Positions 7,948 through 15,085 of a stretch of 32,794 bases of DNA are shown here, in pieces. The notes below the pieces were generated by a model, which saw only the letters and a list, made by a program, of their open reading frames with translations, did not search any database and was not told where the DNA came from. Origin of the DNA: Scatosoma sp045652965 (GTDB lineage: Bacteria; Bacillota; Clostridia; Christensenellales; Borkfalkiaceae); NCBI GenBank assembly GCA_045652965.1, contig JAZOLI010000035.1, forward strand, positions 1-32,794, read 5' to 3'. The position numbers and the translations under genes were made by a program. The number at the start of each line of letters is the position of its first letter. The first letter of the stretch is position 1.

Positions 7948-8718
7948 TTACAAATTGCGTTTGAGCATACGCCGCAACGCGCCAAGCGCGCCCGCATATT
8001 TTCTCGTCACGTCAAACAGCTTGTTTTTGCCTGTTAAAAGATTGACGGCAAGCGTTTTGAACGCAGGGTGTAGATCGCTAAATTCACCGCCGTAGATAGT
8101 GTATTCTTCAGGGAGTATGCCCAAAATTGGCGTTTTTAAAAGCCTTTCAATTTCCGCTGGCGTTAGGCTCTCTCCCACAAAGAGAAGATCTCCACGCATT
8201 TTATTTACCACAAGCGAAACGTTGCTCAAATGATAGCTTTTGAGTAAGGTGATCACTTTATCGGCATCGCGCAGGGAAGAAACGTGCGGCGTGGTCACCA
8301 CGATCGCTTCATCCGCCGCCGCCACCGCGCGGTGAAAACCCTCGTCGATCCCTGCTGGGCAATCGATAATCACGAAATCAAATTGCGGGGATAACCCGTC
8401 AAGCACAAGCTTTAACGATTGTGGCGATACGTATCGTTCGGGCGCGGAATGGCTACTCGTCAAAATGTATAAATTCCCAAAATCGGGGTGACGAACGAGG
8501 GCTTGTTTGGCTCGGCATCTGCCTTCGATCACGTCCACGACGTCGTAGGTCACGAGATTTTCAACGCCCGTCACCACGTCGACGTTGTTCAAACCAAAAT
8601 CGGCGTCGCACAAAATCACCCGTTGTCCCTTTTTTGCGAGCTGAGCAGATAAACACGCCGCAACCGTGGTTTTCCCCACGCCGCCTTTGCCGCTCGTTAT
8701 CACGATACTTCTTGCCAT
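7948..8718 (-). CDS. minD: Septum site-determining ATPase MinD
   Basis: 256 residues from the ATG at 8718. MinD is a membrane-cycling ATPase of the ParA/MinD family that places the division septum. The deviant Walker A SGKGGVGKTT (about residues 8-17) carries the signature Lys; VILCDADFGLNN and FVIIDCPAGID are the switch and Walker B regions. The C-terminus (YAGALGALRRMLKRNL) can form the short amphipathic helix that anchors MinD to membrane. The frame is open 24 codons upstream, but the ATG at 8718 sits right before the P-loop and follows an AGGAGA site. No minC or recognisable minE is next to it; the following gene is the 77-residue unknown. FlhG-like and other ParA proteins are the alternatives, less likely given the C-terminal helix. 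Confidence 0.85.
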   Translation of the reverse strand: MARSIVITSGKGGVGKTTVAACLSAQLAKKGQRVILCDADFGLNNVDVVTGVENLVTYDVVDVIEGRCRAKQALVRHPDFGNLYILTSSHSAPERYVSPQSLKLVLDGLSPQFDFVIIDCPAGIDEGFHRAVAAADEAIVVTTPHVSSLRDADKVITLLKSYHLSNVSLVVNKMRGDLLFVGESLTPAEIERLLKTPILGILPEEYTIYGGEFSDLHPAFKTLAVNLLTGKNKLFDVTRKYAGALGALRRMLKRNL

Positions 8719-8769
8719 CTTCTCCTGCGCTCCTTGTCCGTTTTCGCCTTGCAAAATTAGGCATAGAAC

Positions 8770-8778
8770 ATCATAACA
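8770..8778 (-). promoter_or_regulatory. Possible extended -10 promoter of minD
   Basis: The minus strand reads TGTTATGAT, an extended -10 (TGN plus TATGAT), giving a leader of about 45 bases. No -35 box stands at the right distance, so this is a weak call. The rest of 8719-8917 is AT-rich without other features I can support. Confidence 0.35.
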
Positions 8779-8917
8779 CACGTATGGCAAAAAATTTTGT
8801 CATTTCTAAGAAATTTTTGGATGATTTTGGGAAAAGTTTCATTGTTTCTAATTTAACTTATTTTTTGCCAAAACGCAAATTTTTTAACCCTTTTTTCACT
8901 CTACTTGGCATAAAAAA

Positions 8918-8961
8918 AACTCTACCGAAAGTGGATTTATCATTCCACTCTCAGTAGAGTT
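8918..8961 (-). terminator. Intrinsic terminator after the HisI-HisE gene
   Basis: AACTCTAC pairs with GTAGAGTT (8 bp), continued inward by a further 8-position stem with one mismatch around a 10-base loop. On the minus strand it is followed by a run of eight T (8912-8919, partly in the stem), a textbook terminator about 27 bases past the stop codon at 8988. Confidence 0.92.
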
Positions 8962-8987
8962 GTTGTTTTTCTTGAATTTATGTAATT

Positions 8988-9623
8988 TTATCTATTGCGT
9001 TTGCAAAGCTCTTTGCAAACTTCGGAGATTTTCACGCCGCGCGCGCTCAAAAGCACCATGGTGTGATAGAGAAGATCTGCCGCTTCGTTTACGACCCCTT
9101 CCTTTTCAGCGTTCTTTGAAGCAATCACAAGCTCAACCGCTTCTTCCCCCATTTTCTTCGCGATGCGATCCACGCCTTTTGCAAACAAGAAACTCGTATA
9201 CGCGCCGTCTTCGGGGTTGTTTTTATATTCTTCCACAATGCGTTGCAACCGCCCGAACATTTCGCCGCCGATGTCTTTATATTCGCCTTTGATTTGTTTA
9301 GAGAAACGGCTAAACGAACCCACTTCGGGAGCAGCCTTTCCCGTTTGGCGCACCTTGATAAGTAGCGTGCCGTTTTCATCTACGAACGCCGCTTTGAGCT
9401 TTTGCGTGTTGCCAAGCGTTGCGCCATATTTAAGCGCTTCTTTTTTCTTATCGCAATAATAATGTGCGTAGCCCGGTTCAAACGTTTTTTCAAGCGCTTC
9501 CGCATTCATCTTGGAAAGCAAAAGCACTTCCCCGCTTTCATAATCCTGTGCGATAACGGAAACAAATCCGTTCTCATTCAACTTCACGTCGCCAACGTTT
9601 ACCGTTTGTTTTTTCTCAGACAT
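8988..9623 (-). CDS. hisE: HisI-HisE fusion with degenerate HisI domain; phosphoribosyl-ATP pyrophosphatase
   Basis: 211 residues. Residues about 11-107 align with phosphoribosyl-AMP cyclohydrolase (HisI): SVIAQDYESGEVLLLSKMN and GNTQ are recognisable. But the Asp cluster DCDxD is VDENG (81-85), and the zinc site ACHTGxxSCF is AAPEVGSFSRF (97-107), with no cysteine or histidine left. Residues about 123-209 are a well-kept HisE all-alpha pyrophosphatase (YTSFLFAKG, KKMGEEAVELVIASK, NEAADLLYH), which would hydrolyse phosphoribosyl-ATP to phosphoribosyl-AMP. Ring opening by HisI is probably lost. The gene stands alone between recG and minD, outside any visible his operon, with its own promoter, a GGAGGTG site and a terminator. 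Confidence 0.88.
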   Translation of the reverse strand: MSEKKQTVNVGDVKLNENGFVSVIAQDYESGEVLLLSKMNAEALEKTFEPGYAHYYCDKKKEALKYGATLGNTQKLKAAFVDENGTLLIKVRQTGKAAPEVGSFSRFSKQIKGEYKDIGGEMFGRLQRIVEEYKNNPEDGAYTSFLFAKGVDRIAKKMGEEAVELVIASKNAEKEGVVNEAADLLYHTMVLLSARGVKISEVCKELCKRNR

Positions 9624-9652
9624 AACGCACCTCCATACGCTTTCTTGTTTTT

Positions 9653-9681
9653 ATTATACAATAAATTCCTCCGCTCGTCAA
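9653..9681 (-). promoter_or_regulatory. Sigma-A promoter of the HisI-HisE gene
   Basis: TTGACG (9676-9681), a 17-base spacer and TATAAT (9653-9658) on the minus strand, about 23 bases before the transcribed GGAGGTG site and ATG. Confidence 0.88.
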
Positions 9682-9723
9682 TAGCTACGGAAAAATTTTT
9701 TTACAGTTTTTAACAAATTTTTA

Positions 9724-11730
9724 TCAATTTAGCACAACGTCTTTTAAACTGTCATATTTTTTGAGAGCGGCAACGCGAAGCTCTTGCGTATCAAACCGAC
9801 CTTCAAACGCTTCGTCGGAAAGCTTTTTCGCCGCAAACACCACTTGCGTGGGATAGCGCAAATTTTTGATATCGCCGAACATTTTACCCGATTGACGCGT
9901 GCCGAAAAAGTCGCCACTGCCACGCATTTCCAAATCCTTTTCGGCAATTTTGAAACCGTCCGATTCGTTTTTGAGCGTTAAAAGCCGTTCGCGCGCCGTT
10001 TCCCCTTCCGAGCCCATCAAAAGGAAACAATAGCTCTTTTCCGCGCCACGCCCCACTCTTCCGCGAAGCTGATGAAGCTGAGAAAGCCCAAACCGCTCGG
10101 CGTTTAAAATGATCATAATCGTGGCGTTGGGAACGTCTACCCCTACTTCGATAACCGTTGTAGAAACAAGGCAATCATATTCTCGGTTTTTAAAAGCCGA
10201 CATAATTTCCGCCTTTTCCTTATCTTTCATGCGCCCGTGTAAAAGAGCAAATCGAACGGTGGGAAGCCTGCCTTTAAGCTCTTCGTAAAGCTCCGTCACA
10301 CTTATGATCGAGCCTTCTTCATCATCGTCAATTTTCGCACATACAAAATAAGCCTGTTTGCCCGCTCGTGTTTCCTTTTCCACGTAGGAAAGCATGTCGT
10401 CATATTTAAACGCAGGCACGATCGACGTGGAAATTTCCTGCCGTGCCTTGGGTTTATCCGTAATCGTCGTCACGTCCAAATCGCCGTAGAAGATAAGCGA
10501 AAGGGTGCGCGGGATAGGCGTTGCACTCATCACGAGCATATCCACCCCTTCCCCCTTTTCCGCAAGCGCGTTTCTTTGCGCCACGCCGAAACGGTGTTGT
10601 TCGTCGCACACGATAAACGCAAGCGAAGGGATCTCTACGTCCCCTTGGAAAATAGCGTGCGTACCGCAAATGATATCGATCTCCCCACGCTTTAATTTTT
10701 CTTTCATTTCCCGCTTTTCTTTCGCGGTTAAACCGCCTGCAAGATACCCCACTCTATATTCGGGGAAATATTTTTTAAGCAAAGCATAATTTTGCGCGGC
10801 AAGCACTTCCGTAGGCGAAAGATACGCCGCCGCATATCCGCTTTTCACCGCCATAAAAATGCCGCAAAGCGCAACCGCCGTTTTACCGCTACCCACGTCG
10901 CCTTGCAAAAGCCTGTTCATCTTCGTGGGAGCGTTCAAGTTGGTGTAAATGTCGTTCACCGCCTGTTTTTGCCCATCGGTAAATTCAAAGCCAAAGCGCG
11001 TAGCAAATTCTTTCACCTGCGCTGCCGTCGCGCTATACTTTCTAAGCCGTGCTTCTTCCTTGCCGCCCTTTATAATTTTGAACGCGGAAATGAGCACGAA
11101 ATATTCTTCGAGCGCAATCCGCTCGGATGCGAGCGCTTTCGATTCATCGTCCTTGGGGTTATGCACGTCAAAATAGCATTTTGCAAGGAGTGGAAGATTG
11201 TATTTTTGTATAATTTGCCAAGGGATAACGCTATCGATATCCACCTTGGTAAGTGCTTCCTTTATCGCATCGCGAACGATTTTTTGCGTGAGCTTGCCTT
11301 TGAGCGGATACACGGGCAAAATGCCTTTTAAACGATAATTTTTATCGAGTGGCTCAAAGGTGGGGTTGACCATGGAAATTTGTCCGAATTTGTTTTGCAC
11401 CCTGCCGTAGAAAAGATATTCGCCTGCTTTGAGCTTTTGCGCAACGTAAGGCTGGTTAAACCACACCGCGGTAAAGGGAAAACCGCCTTGTGAACAAAAG
11501 GCGCGCACCATCTTTTTATGCGAAGAAAAATTGACGGGCGCAAGCCGCGTCACTTCGCAAGCAACGAGCATCACGTCATTATGATACGCCTGTTTTATCG
11601 AGCTTCGCTCCGTCAAATCCAAATAGGCGCGCGGAAAAAGCTTGATGAGATCTTCCGCTTGAAAAATCCCTAATTTGTTAAATTCTTTTTCCCGTTTTTC
11701 TCCAACGTTTTTTAAAGAAGGAAGTTTCAT
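9724..11730 (-). CDS. recG: ATP-dependent DNA helicase RecG
   Basis: 668 residues, near the usual 680. RecG remodels stalled replication forks and branch-migrates Holliday junctions. The N-terminal wedge/OB domain covers about residues 1-170; the helicase core carries Walker A GDVGSGKTAVA (about 279-289), the DEQH box, SATPIPRT, and the C-terminal QLHQLRGRVGRG motif followed by the RecG-specific MRGSGDFFGTRQSG segment. It follows fakA, from which it is separated by a terminator hairpin only 28 bases before its ATG, and it has a modest AGGTG site. I see no promoter of its own, so expression probably depends on read-through. The rpmB/yloU/fakA/recG order matches Bacillus subtilis apart from missing serine dehydratase genes. 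Confidence 0.97.
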   Translation of the reverse strand: MKLPSLKNVGEKREKEFNKLGIFQAEDLIKLFPRAYLDLTERSSIKQAYHNDVMLVACEVTRLAPVNFSSHKKMVRAFCSQGGFPFTAVWFNQPYVAQKLKAGEYLFYGRVQNKFGQISMVNPTFEPLDKNYRLKGILPVYPLKGKLTQKIVRDAIKEALTKVDIDSVIPWQIIQKYNLPLLAKCYFDVHNPKDDESKALASERIALEEYFVLISAFKIIKGGKEEARLRKYSATAAQVKEFATRFGFEFTDGQKQAVNDIYTNLNAPTKMNRLLQGDVGSGKTAVALCGIFMAVKSGYAAAYLSPTEVLAAQNYALLKKYFPEYRVGYLAGGLTAKEKREMKEKLKRGEIDIICGTHAIFQGDVEIPSLAFIVCDEQHRFGVAQRNALAEKGEGVDMLVMSATPIPRTLSLIFYGDLDVTTITDKPKARQEISTSIVPAFKYDDMLSYVEKETRAGKQAYFVCAKIDDDEEGSIISVTELYEELKGRLPTVRFALLHGRMKDKEKAEIMSAFKNREYDCLVSTTVIEVGVDVPNATIMIILNAERFGLSQLHQLRGRVGRGAEKSYCFLLMGSEGETARERLLTLKNESDGFKIAEKDLEMRGSGDFFGTRQSGKMFGDIKNLRYPTQVVFAAKKLSDEAFEGRFDTQELRVAALKKYDSLKDVVLN

Positions 11731-11757
11731 AGCGCACCTAATTCATCTTTTTATTCA

Positions 11758-11790
11758 AAAAGGCGACGGAAACCCACCCCGTCGCCTTTT
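11758..11790 (-). terminator. Intrinsic terminator between fakA and recG
   Basis: A 12-bp perfect stem (AAAGGCGACGG core pairing with CCGTCGCCTTT) with a 9-base loop; the minus strand continues TTTTTG after the GC stem. It lies after the fakA stop at 11811. Confidence 0.85.
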
Positions 11791-11810
11791 GCTTTTGCAT
11801 ATTTATACAT

Positions 11811-13454
11811 TTATTCCAAAGAAAGGATATAATAGTAAACCGATTGACCACCGTTATGGAAATCGACGTCGCAATCGGGATATTTCTCCGCGATCGTTGC
11901 GCAAAGCGCTTCCGCTTCGTCTTCTTTCACATCTTCACCATAATAAAGGGTGATCATTTGGTGGAAATCTTCTTTCATTCTACCCACCAGTTTCAACACC
12001 GTTTCTTCCACCGATTGCGATTTTGCCAAAATCTTTTTATCATCCAAACCGATGATATCCCCTTCCTTGATGGAGAAGCCGTTTAAGGAAGTGTTGCGAA
12101 CCGCATACGTCACTTGACCCGCTTTCACGTTATCAAGGGCGTGGATCATGTTCGTTTTGTTTTCTTCCGCACTCGCTTCGGGATCAAATTCAAGCGCCGC
12201 CGCAAAGCCTTGGGGTACGTTCTTAGTGGGGATCACGTGGATCGTCTTGTTTTCCACAAGTGCCTTTGCTTGTTCCGCCGCCAAAATGATGTTTTTATTG
12301 TTCGGGAACACGAAAATGTGCTCCGCGTTAATCTTTTGCGCCGCCGTTGCGATGTCGCTCGCGCTCGGGTTCATCGTTTGCCCACCTTCGATGATGCGAT
12401 CCACCGTCAAATCGCGGAAGATATCGGAAAGCCCTGCACCCGTACAAATTGCGAGCATGCCCATTTCTTTCTTTTCCGCTTCCATTTTCGCTTTCATTTG
12501 GCGGTTTTGTTCGAGCATGTTTTCAATTTTCGGTCTATCCAGCTCGCCAAGCTCCAAAGCGTAAGTGAGCGCTTTGCCCGGTTGGTTGGTGTGCACGTGC
12601 ACTTTCACAAGCTCTAAATCGCCAATACAAATGACGCTATCGCCAATCGCCATCAATCTTTCACGCAAACGATCGATCGCGGAAAGCGTGGTGCTCTTTT
12701 TCATGTTGATAATAAAGAATTCAGTGCAATAAGCAAATTGGATATCGCCCAAATCCATGTTCACGACGCTGGAATTATCCCCAAAAAGCGATTCGTCTTC
12801 CGTCGTTTCCATTTCCGCGGAAGTGTCCACGATTTCTTCGCCCGTAAGCTCGCACGCAAAGCCCTTGATGATGGCCATAAGCCCTACGCCGCCCGAATCG
12901 ACAACGCCTGCCTTTTTAAGCACGGGCAACAACTCAGGCGTCAACGCAAGCGCGCGCTCGCCTTCATCGATTACGTCTTTGAAAAATTCTTCAAAATTCT
13001 TCTTCTTACCCGCCACTTTCGGAGCAATTTCGCTCATCATGCGGATAACCGTTAAAATCGTACCTTCTTTGGGAACAGAAACTGCGCTATACGCCACTTT
13101 CGTGCCTTGTTCAAGCGCTTTTGCAAACGTTTTTACGTCCACTTCCTTTTCGCATTTACCCAAAACCGAACAAATACCTTTCAAAATTTGGGAGAGAATA
13201 ACCCCCGAATTCCCTCTTGCGCCCTTGAGTGCACCACGGGAAACGCTGTTGCAAACTTCGGAAAACGCGCTCGATTGGCAAGCCGTAAGTTCACGCACCG
13301 CCGATTGCATGGTGAGCGACATGTTCGTGCCCGTGTCGCCATCGGGTACGGGGAACACGTTAAGCGCGTCTACTTTCGCGCGGTTAAGTTCCAGTTGTTT
13401 TGCGCCGACGAGTATCATCTTACGAAACTCGGTGCTATTTATCGTTTTATGCAT
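11811..13454 (-). CDS. fakA: Fatty acid kinase ATP-binding subunit FakA (DAK2 domain, YloV family)
   Basis: 547 residues, matching B. subtilis YloV (about 553). FakA phosphorylates a fatty acid carried by FakB, making acyl-phosphate. The N-terminal DhaL/DAK2 domain carries NVFPVPDGDTGTNMSLT (about residues 28-44, Asp residues binding Mg-ATP) and ARGNSGVILSQ; a central domain follows, and the C-terminal region begins around NPSASDIATAAQ, with VFPNNKNI being typical. The ATG has an AAGGAG site. It follows yloU after a terminator and precedes recG after another. The FakB partner is at 6800-7675. Confidence 0.95.
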   Translation of the reverse strand: MHKTINSTEFRKMILVGAKQLELNRAKVDALNVFPVPDGDTGTNMSLTMQSAVRELTACQSSAFSEVCNSVSRGALKGARGNSGVILSQILKGICSVLGKCEKEVDVKTFAKALEQGTKVAYSAVSVPKEGTILTVIRMMSEIAPKVAGKKKNFEEFFKDVIDEGERALALTPELLPVLKKAGVVDSGGVGLMAIIKGFACELTGEEIVDTSAEMETTEDESLFGDNSSVVNMDLGDIQFAYCTEFFIINMKKSTTLSAIDRLRERLMAIGDSVICIGDLELVKVHVHTNQPGKALTYALELGELDRPKIENMLEQNRQMKAKMEAEKKEMGMLAICTGAGLSDIFRDLTVDRIIEGGQTMNPSASDIATAAQKINAEHIFVFPNNKNIILAAEQAKALVENKTIHVIPTKNVPQGFAAALEFDPEASAEENKTNMIHALDNVKAGQVTYAVRNTSLNGFSIKEGDIIGLDDKKILAKSQSVEETVLKLVGRMKEDFHQMITLYYGEDVKEDEAEALCATIAEKYPDCDVDFHNGGQSVYYYILSLE

Positions 13455-13514
13455 TAGAAAAATGCTCCTTCATTTAAATTTAGTAAAAATCCGCGCCATA
13501 TGAGCGCTCACGAG

Positions 13515-13549
13515 AAAAAGCGCTCATCGATATATCGAGCGCGCTTTTT
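13515..13549 (-). terminator. Intrinsic terminator between yloU and fakA
   Basis: On the minus strand AAAAAGCGC pairs with GCGCTTTTT, enclosing a self-complementary TCGATATATCGA, and the T run continues into TCTCG. An overlapping alternative stem (GAGCGCT/AGCGCTC, 13502-13525) shares part of the same bases. Confidence 0.75.
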
Positions 13550-13556
13550 GAAAAAT

Positions 13557-13907
13557 TCAGAGTTTAACGCCGATTACGTTTACGTTCACCGTATCTACGA
13601 TCATGCCCGTAAACCCTTCGACCTTATATTTAATTGCTTCCTTTAAAGATTCCGCCACGGCGATAATCGACACACCATATTTAATAACGACGTACACGTC
13701 GATATAAATGCGGTTCCCCGCCGTCGTCACCTTGATACCTTTTCCGCCCACGTCTTTTTTGAAAAGAGAGGCAAGGTTATCGGTAAAACGGCGCGACACC
13801 ATCTCCACGATCCCGTAGGATTCCAAAGCGGTGTGCGAAGCGACCTTTGCAATCGAAAGGTCGGAAATGGATATTTTACCGTAAGCGTTGTTTGTATTAA
13901 CTGACAT
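13557..13907 (-). CDS. yloU: Asp23/Gls24 family envelope stress protein (YloU-like)
   Basis: 116 residues. Asp23/Gls24 proteins are small cytoplasmic proteins linked to the cell envelope and stress; the molecular role is not settled. Typical parts are GKISISDLSIAKVASHTALE near the start, VKVTTAGNRIYIDVYVVIKYG-type beta strands in the middle (here read from about residue 57), and a final VNVNVIGVKL strand. The frame opens 9 codons earlier, but the ATG at 13907 has a GGAGAG site 7 bases before it and matches the family start. It lies divergent from rpmB and before fakA, the same arrangement as in B. subtilis. Confidence 0.92.
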   Translation of the reverse strand: MSVNTNNAYGKISISDLSIAKVASHTALESYGIVEMVSRRFTDNLASLFKKDVGGKGIKVTTAGNRIYIDVYVVIKYGVSIIAVAESLKEAIKYKVEGFTGMIVDTVNVNVIGVKL

Positions 13908-13932
13908 ACTTTCTCTCCGTTTTACACCTACC

Positions 13933-13961
13933 ATTTTACACTATTTATACATATTTGGCAA
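13933..13961 (-). promoter_or_regulatory. Sigma-A promoter of yloU
   Basis: TTGCCA (13956-13961), a 17-base spacer and TAAAAT (13933-13938) on the minus strand, about 25 bases before the ATG. Confidence 0.75.
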
Positions 13962-14020
13962 GTACTTTTCCAAAAAAAACGAAATTTTTTTATTTTTTGT
14001 TTTTTTAGGCTTAAAATTGA

Positions 14021-14049
14021 TTGATTTTTCCTGCCAAAAATGCTATATT
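14021..14049 (+). promoter_or_regulatory. Sigma-A promoter of rpmB
   Basis: TTGATT (14021-14026), a 17-base spacer ending in TGC, and TATATT (14044-14049), an extended -10 box. The start would be near 14056, leaving a leader of about 95 bases that contains a short GCGC/GCGC stem but nothing I recognise as a known leader. Confidence 0.75.
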
Positions 14050-14150
14050 ATTATTGCTCGTTTTTACGGGCGCATTTTGCGCGACGAAAAGGCGGCACCG
14101 TTTTTAACCACTAACTACGGCAAAATTATCCCAAAATCGGAGGTGTCAAT

Positions 14151-14336
14151 ATGTCAAGAGTATGTAATGTATGCGGAAAAGGTCAAGCTACGGGCAACAA
14201 CGTGAGCCACTCCAACCGTAAAACCAGAAGAACTTTCAAGGTGAACGTTCAAAAGATTTCCTACGTAGAAGACGGCACGGAAAAGAACGGCTACGTTTGC
14301 GCGAGATGTATCAAAACGCTTAAAAAAGCAGACTAA
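14151..14336 (+). CDS. rpmB: Ribosomal protein bL28, zinc-binding form
   Basis: 61 residues. bL28 is part of the large ribosomal subunit. The sequence starts MSRVCNVCGKGQATGNNVSH and keeps the SNRKTRR motif. Two CxxC pairs (residues 5/8 and near the C-terminus, CARC) mark the zinc-ribbon (C+) version; some bacteria also carry a zinc-free copy used under zinc shortage, not seen here. A perfect GGAGGTG site precedes the ATG. It is divergent from yloU and convergent with rpe across a shared terminator. Confidence 0.97.
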   Translation: MSRVCNVCGKGQATGNNVSHSNRKTRRTFKVNVQKISYVEDGTEKNGYVCARCIKTLKKAD

Positions 14337-14358
14337 TTTGTTTTTACATCAAAAAACC

Positions 14359-14389
14359 AACCCGACTTGTTTTTAAAACAAGTCGGGTT
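14359..14389. terminator. Bidirectional terminator between rpmB and rpe
   Basis: AACCCGACTTGTT pairs with AACAAGTCGGGTT (13 bp, 5-base loop). TTTTG follows on the plus strand and GTTTTTTG on the minus strand, so it can end both convergent transcripts. Confidence 0.9.
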
Positions 14390-14431
14390 TTGTCGTTTGT
14401 TTTTCTTTTTAAAGCGTTGCCGTTAAAAGGT

Positions 14432-15085
14432 TTATTTTTTAAGCGTTGCAATGATCTTTGCCCTATCTTCGGCTTTAAACACCGTACTTCCTGCCACGAT
14501 CACGTTCGCGCCTGCCGCTTTAATTTCTTCCACGTTTTCTTCCGTCACGCCGCCATCAATTTCCAAATCAATTTGCTTGCCGCTCGCGTCGATAATTTTT
14601 TTCACTTGGCGCAATTTGTCAAGCGCTTCGGGAATAAATTTTTGTCCGCCAAAGCCAGGGAATACGCTCATCACGAGCACCATGTCGCAAAGCGGAATCA
14701 CTTTTGCAATCTTTTCCACAGGCGTATCGGGATTGATTACCGCGCCGCATTTTACACCCGTCGATTTAATCAAATTAAGCACTTCTTCCAAGTTTTCCCT
14801 ACATGCTTCATAATGCACCGTGATGATATCCGCACCTGCTTTTGCAAAGCGTTCCACGTATTTTTCAGGATGCACGATCATCAAATGACAATCCAAGGGA
14901 AGCTTGGTGATCTTGCGAAGATCTTCCACCATTTTGATTCCAAACGTGATGTTGTTCACAAACACGCCGTCCATGACGTCGCAATGTACGATGTCCGCAC
15001 CGTTTCTTTCAAGATCGAGCACTTCTTCGCCCATTTTTGAAAAGTTTGCCGATAAGATAGAAGGTGCAATTTTTACGTTATTCAT
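14432..15085 (-). CDS. rpe: Ribulose-phosphate 3-epimerase
   Basis: 217 residues, full length. It interconverts ribulose-5-phosphate and xylulose-5-phosphate in the pentose phosphate pathway. TIM-barrel signatures are KIAPSILSANF at the start, VHCDVMDGVFV (about 33-43, metal-binding His/Asp), LDCHLMI, MSVFPGFGGQ (about 139-148) and LEIDGGV. The ATG overlaps the rlmN stop by 4 bases, indicating coupling. In B. subtilis prpC, prkC and rsgA stand between rlmN and rpe; here they are absent and the two genes are fused into one overlap. It is the last gene of the yicC-rpe cluster. Confidence 0.97.
   Translation of the reverse strand: MNNVKIAPSILSANFSKMGEEVLDLERNGADIVHCDVMDGVFVNNITFGIKMVEDLRKITKLPLDCHLMIVHPEKYVERFAKAGADIITVHYEACRENLEEVLNLIKSTGVKCGAVINPDTPVEKIAKVIPLCDMVLVMSVFPGFGGQKFIPEALDKLRQVKKIIDASGKQIDLEIDGGVTEENVEEIKAAGANVIVAGSTVFKAEDRAKIIATLKK

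Noticed and set aside
10792..11331. Plus-strand open frame of 179 codons inside recG
   Set aside because: Antisense to conserved RecG motifs, very rich in Arg/Phe/His, no start signals.
12757..13503. Plus-strand open frame of 248 codons opposite fakA
   Set aside because: Antisense shadow of a certain gene; low-complexity Ser/Pro/Thr content and no family resemblance.
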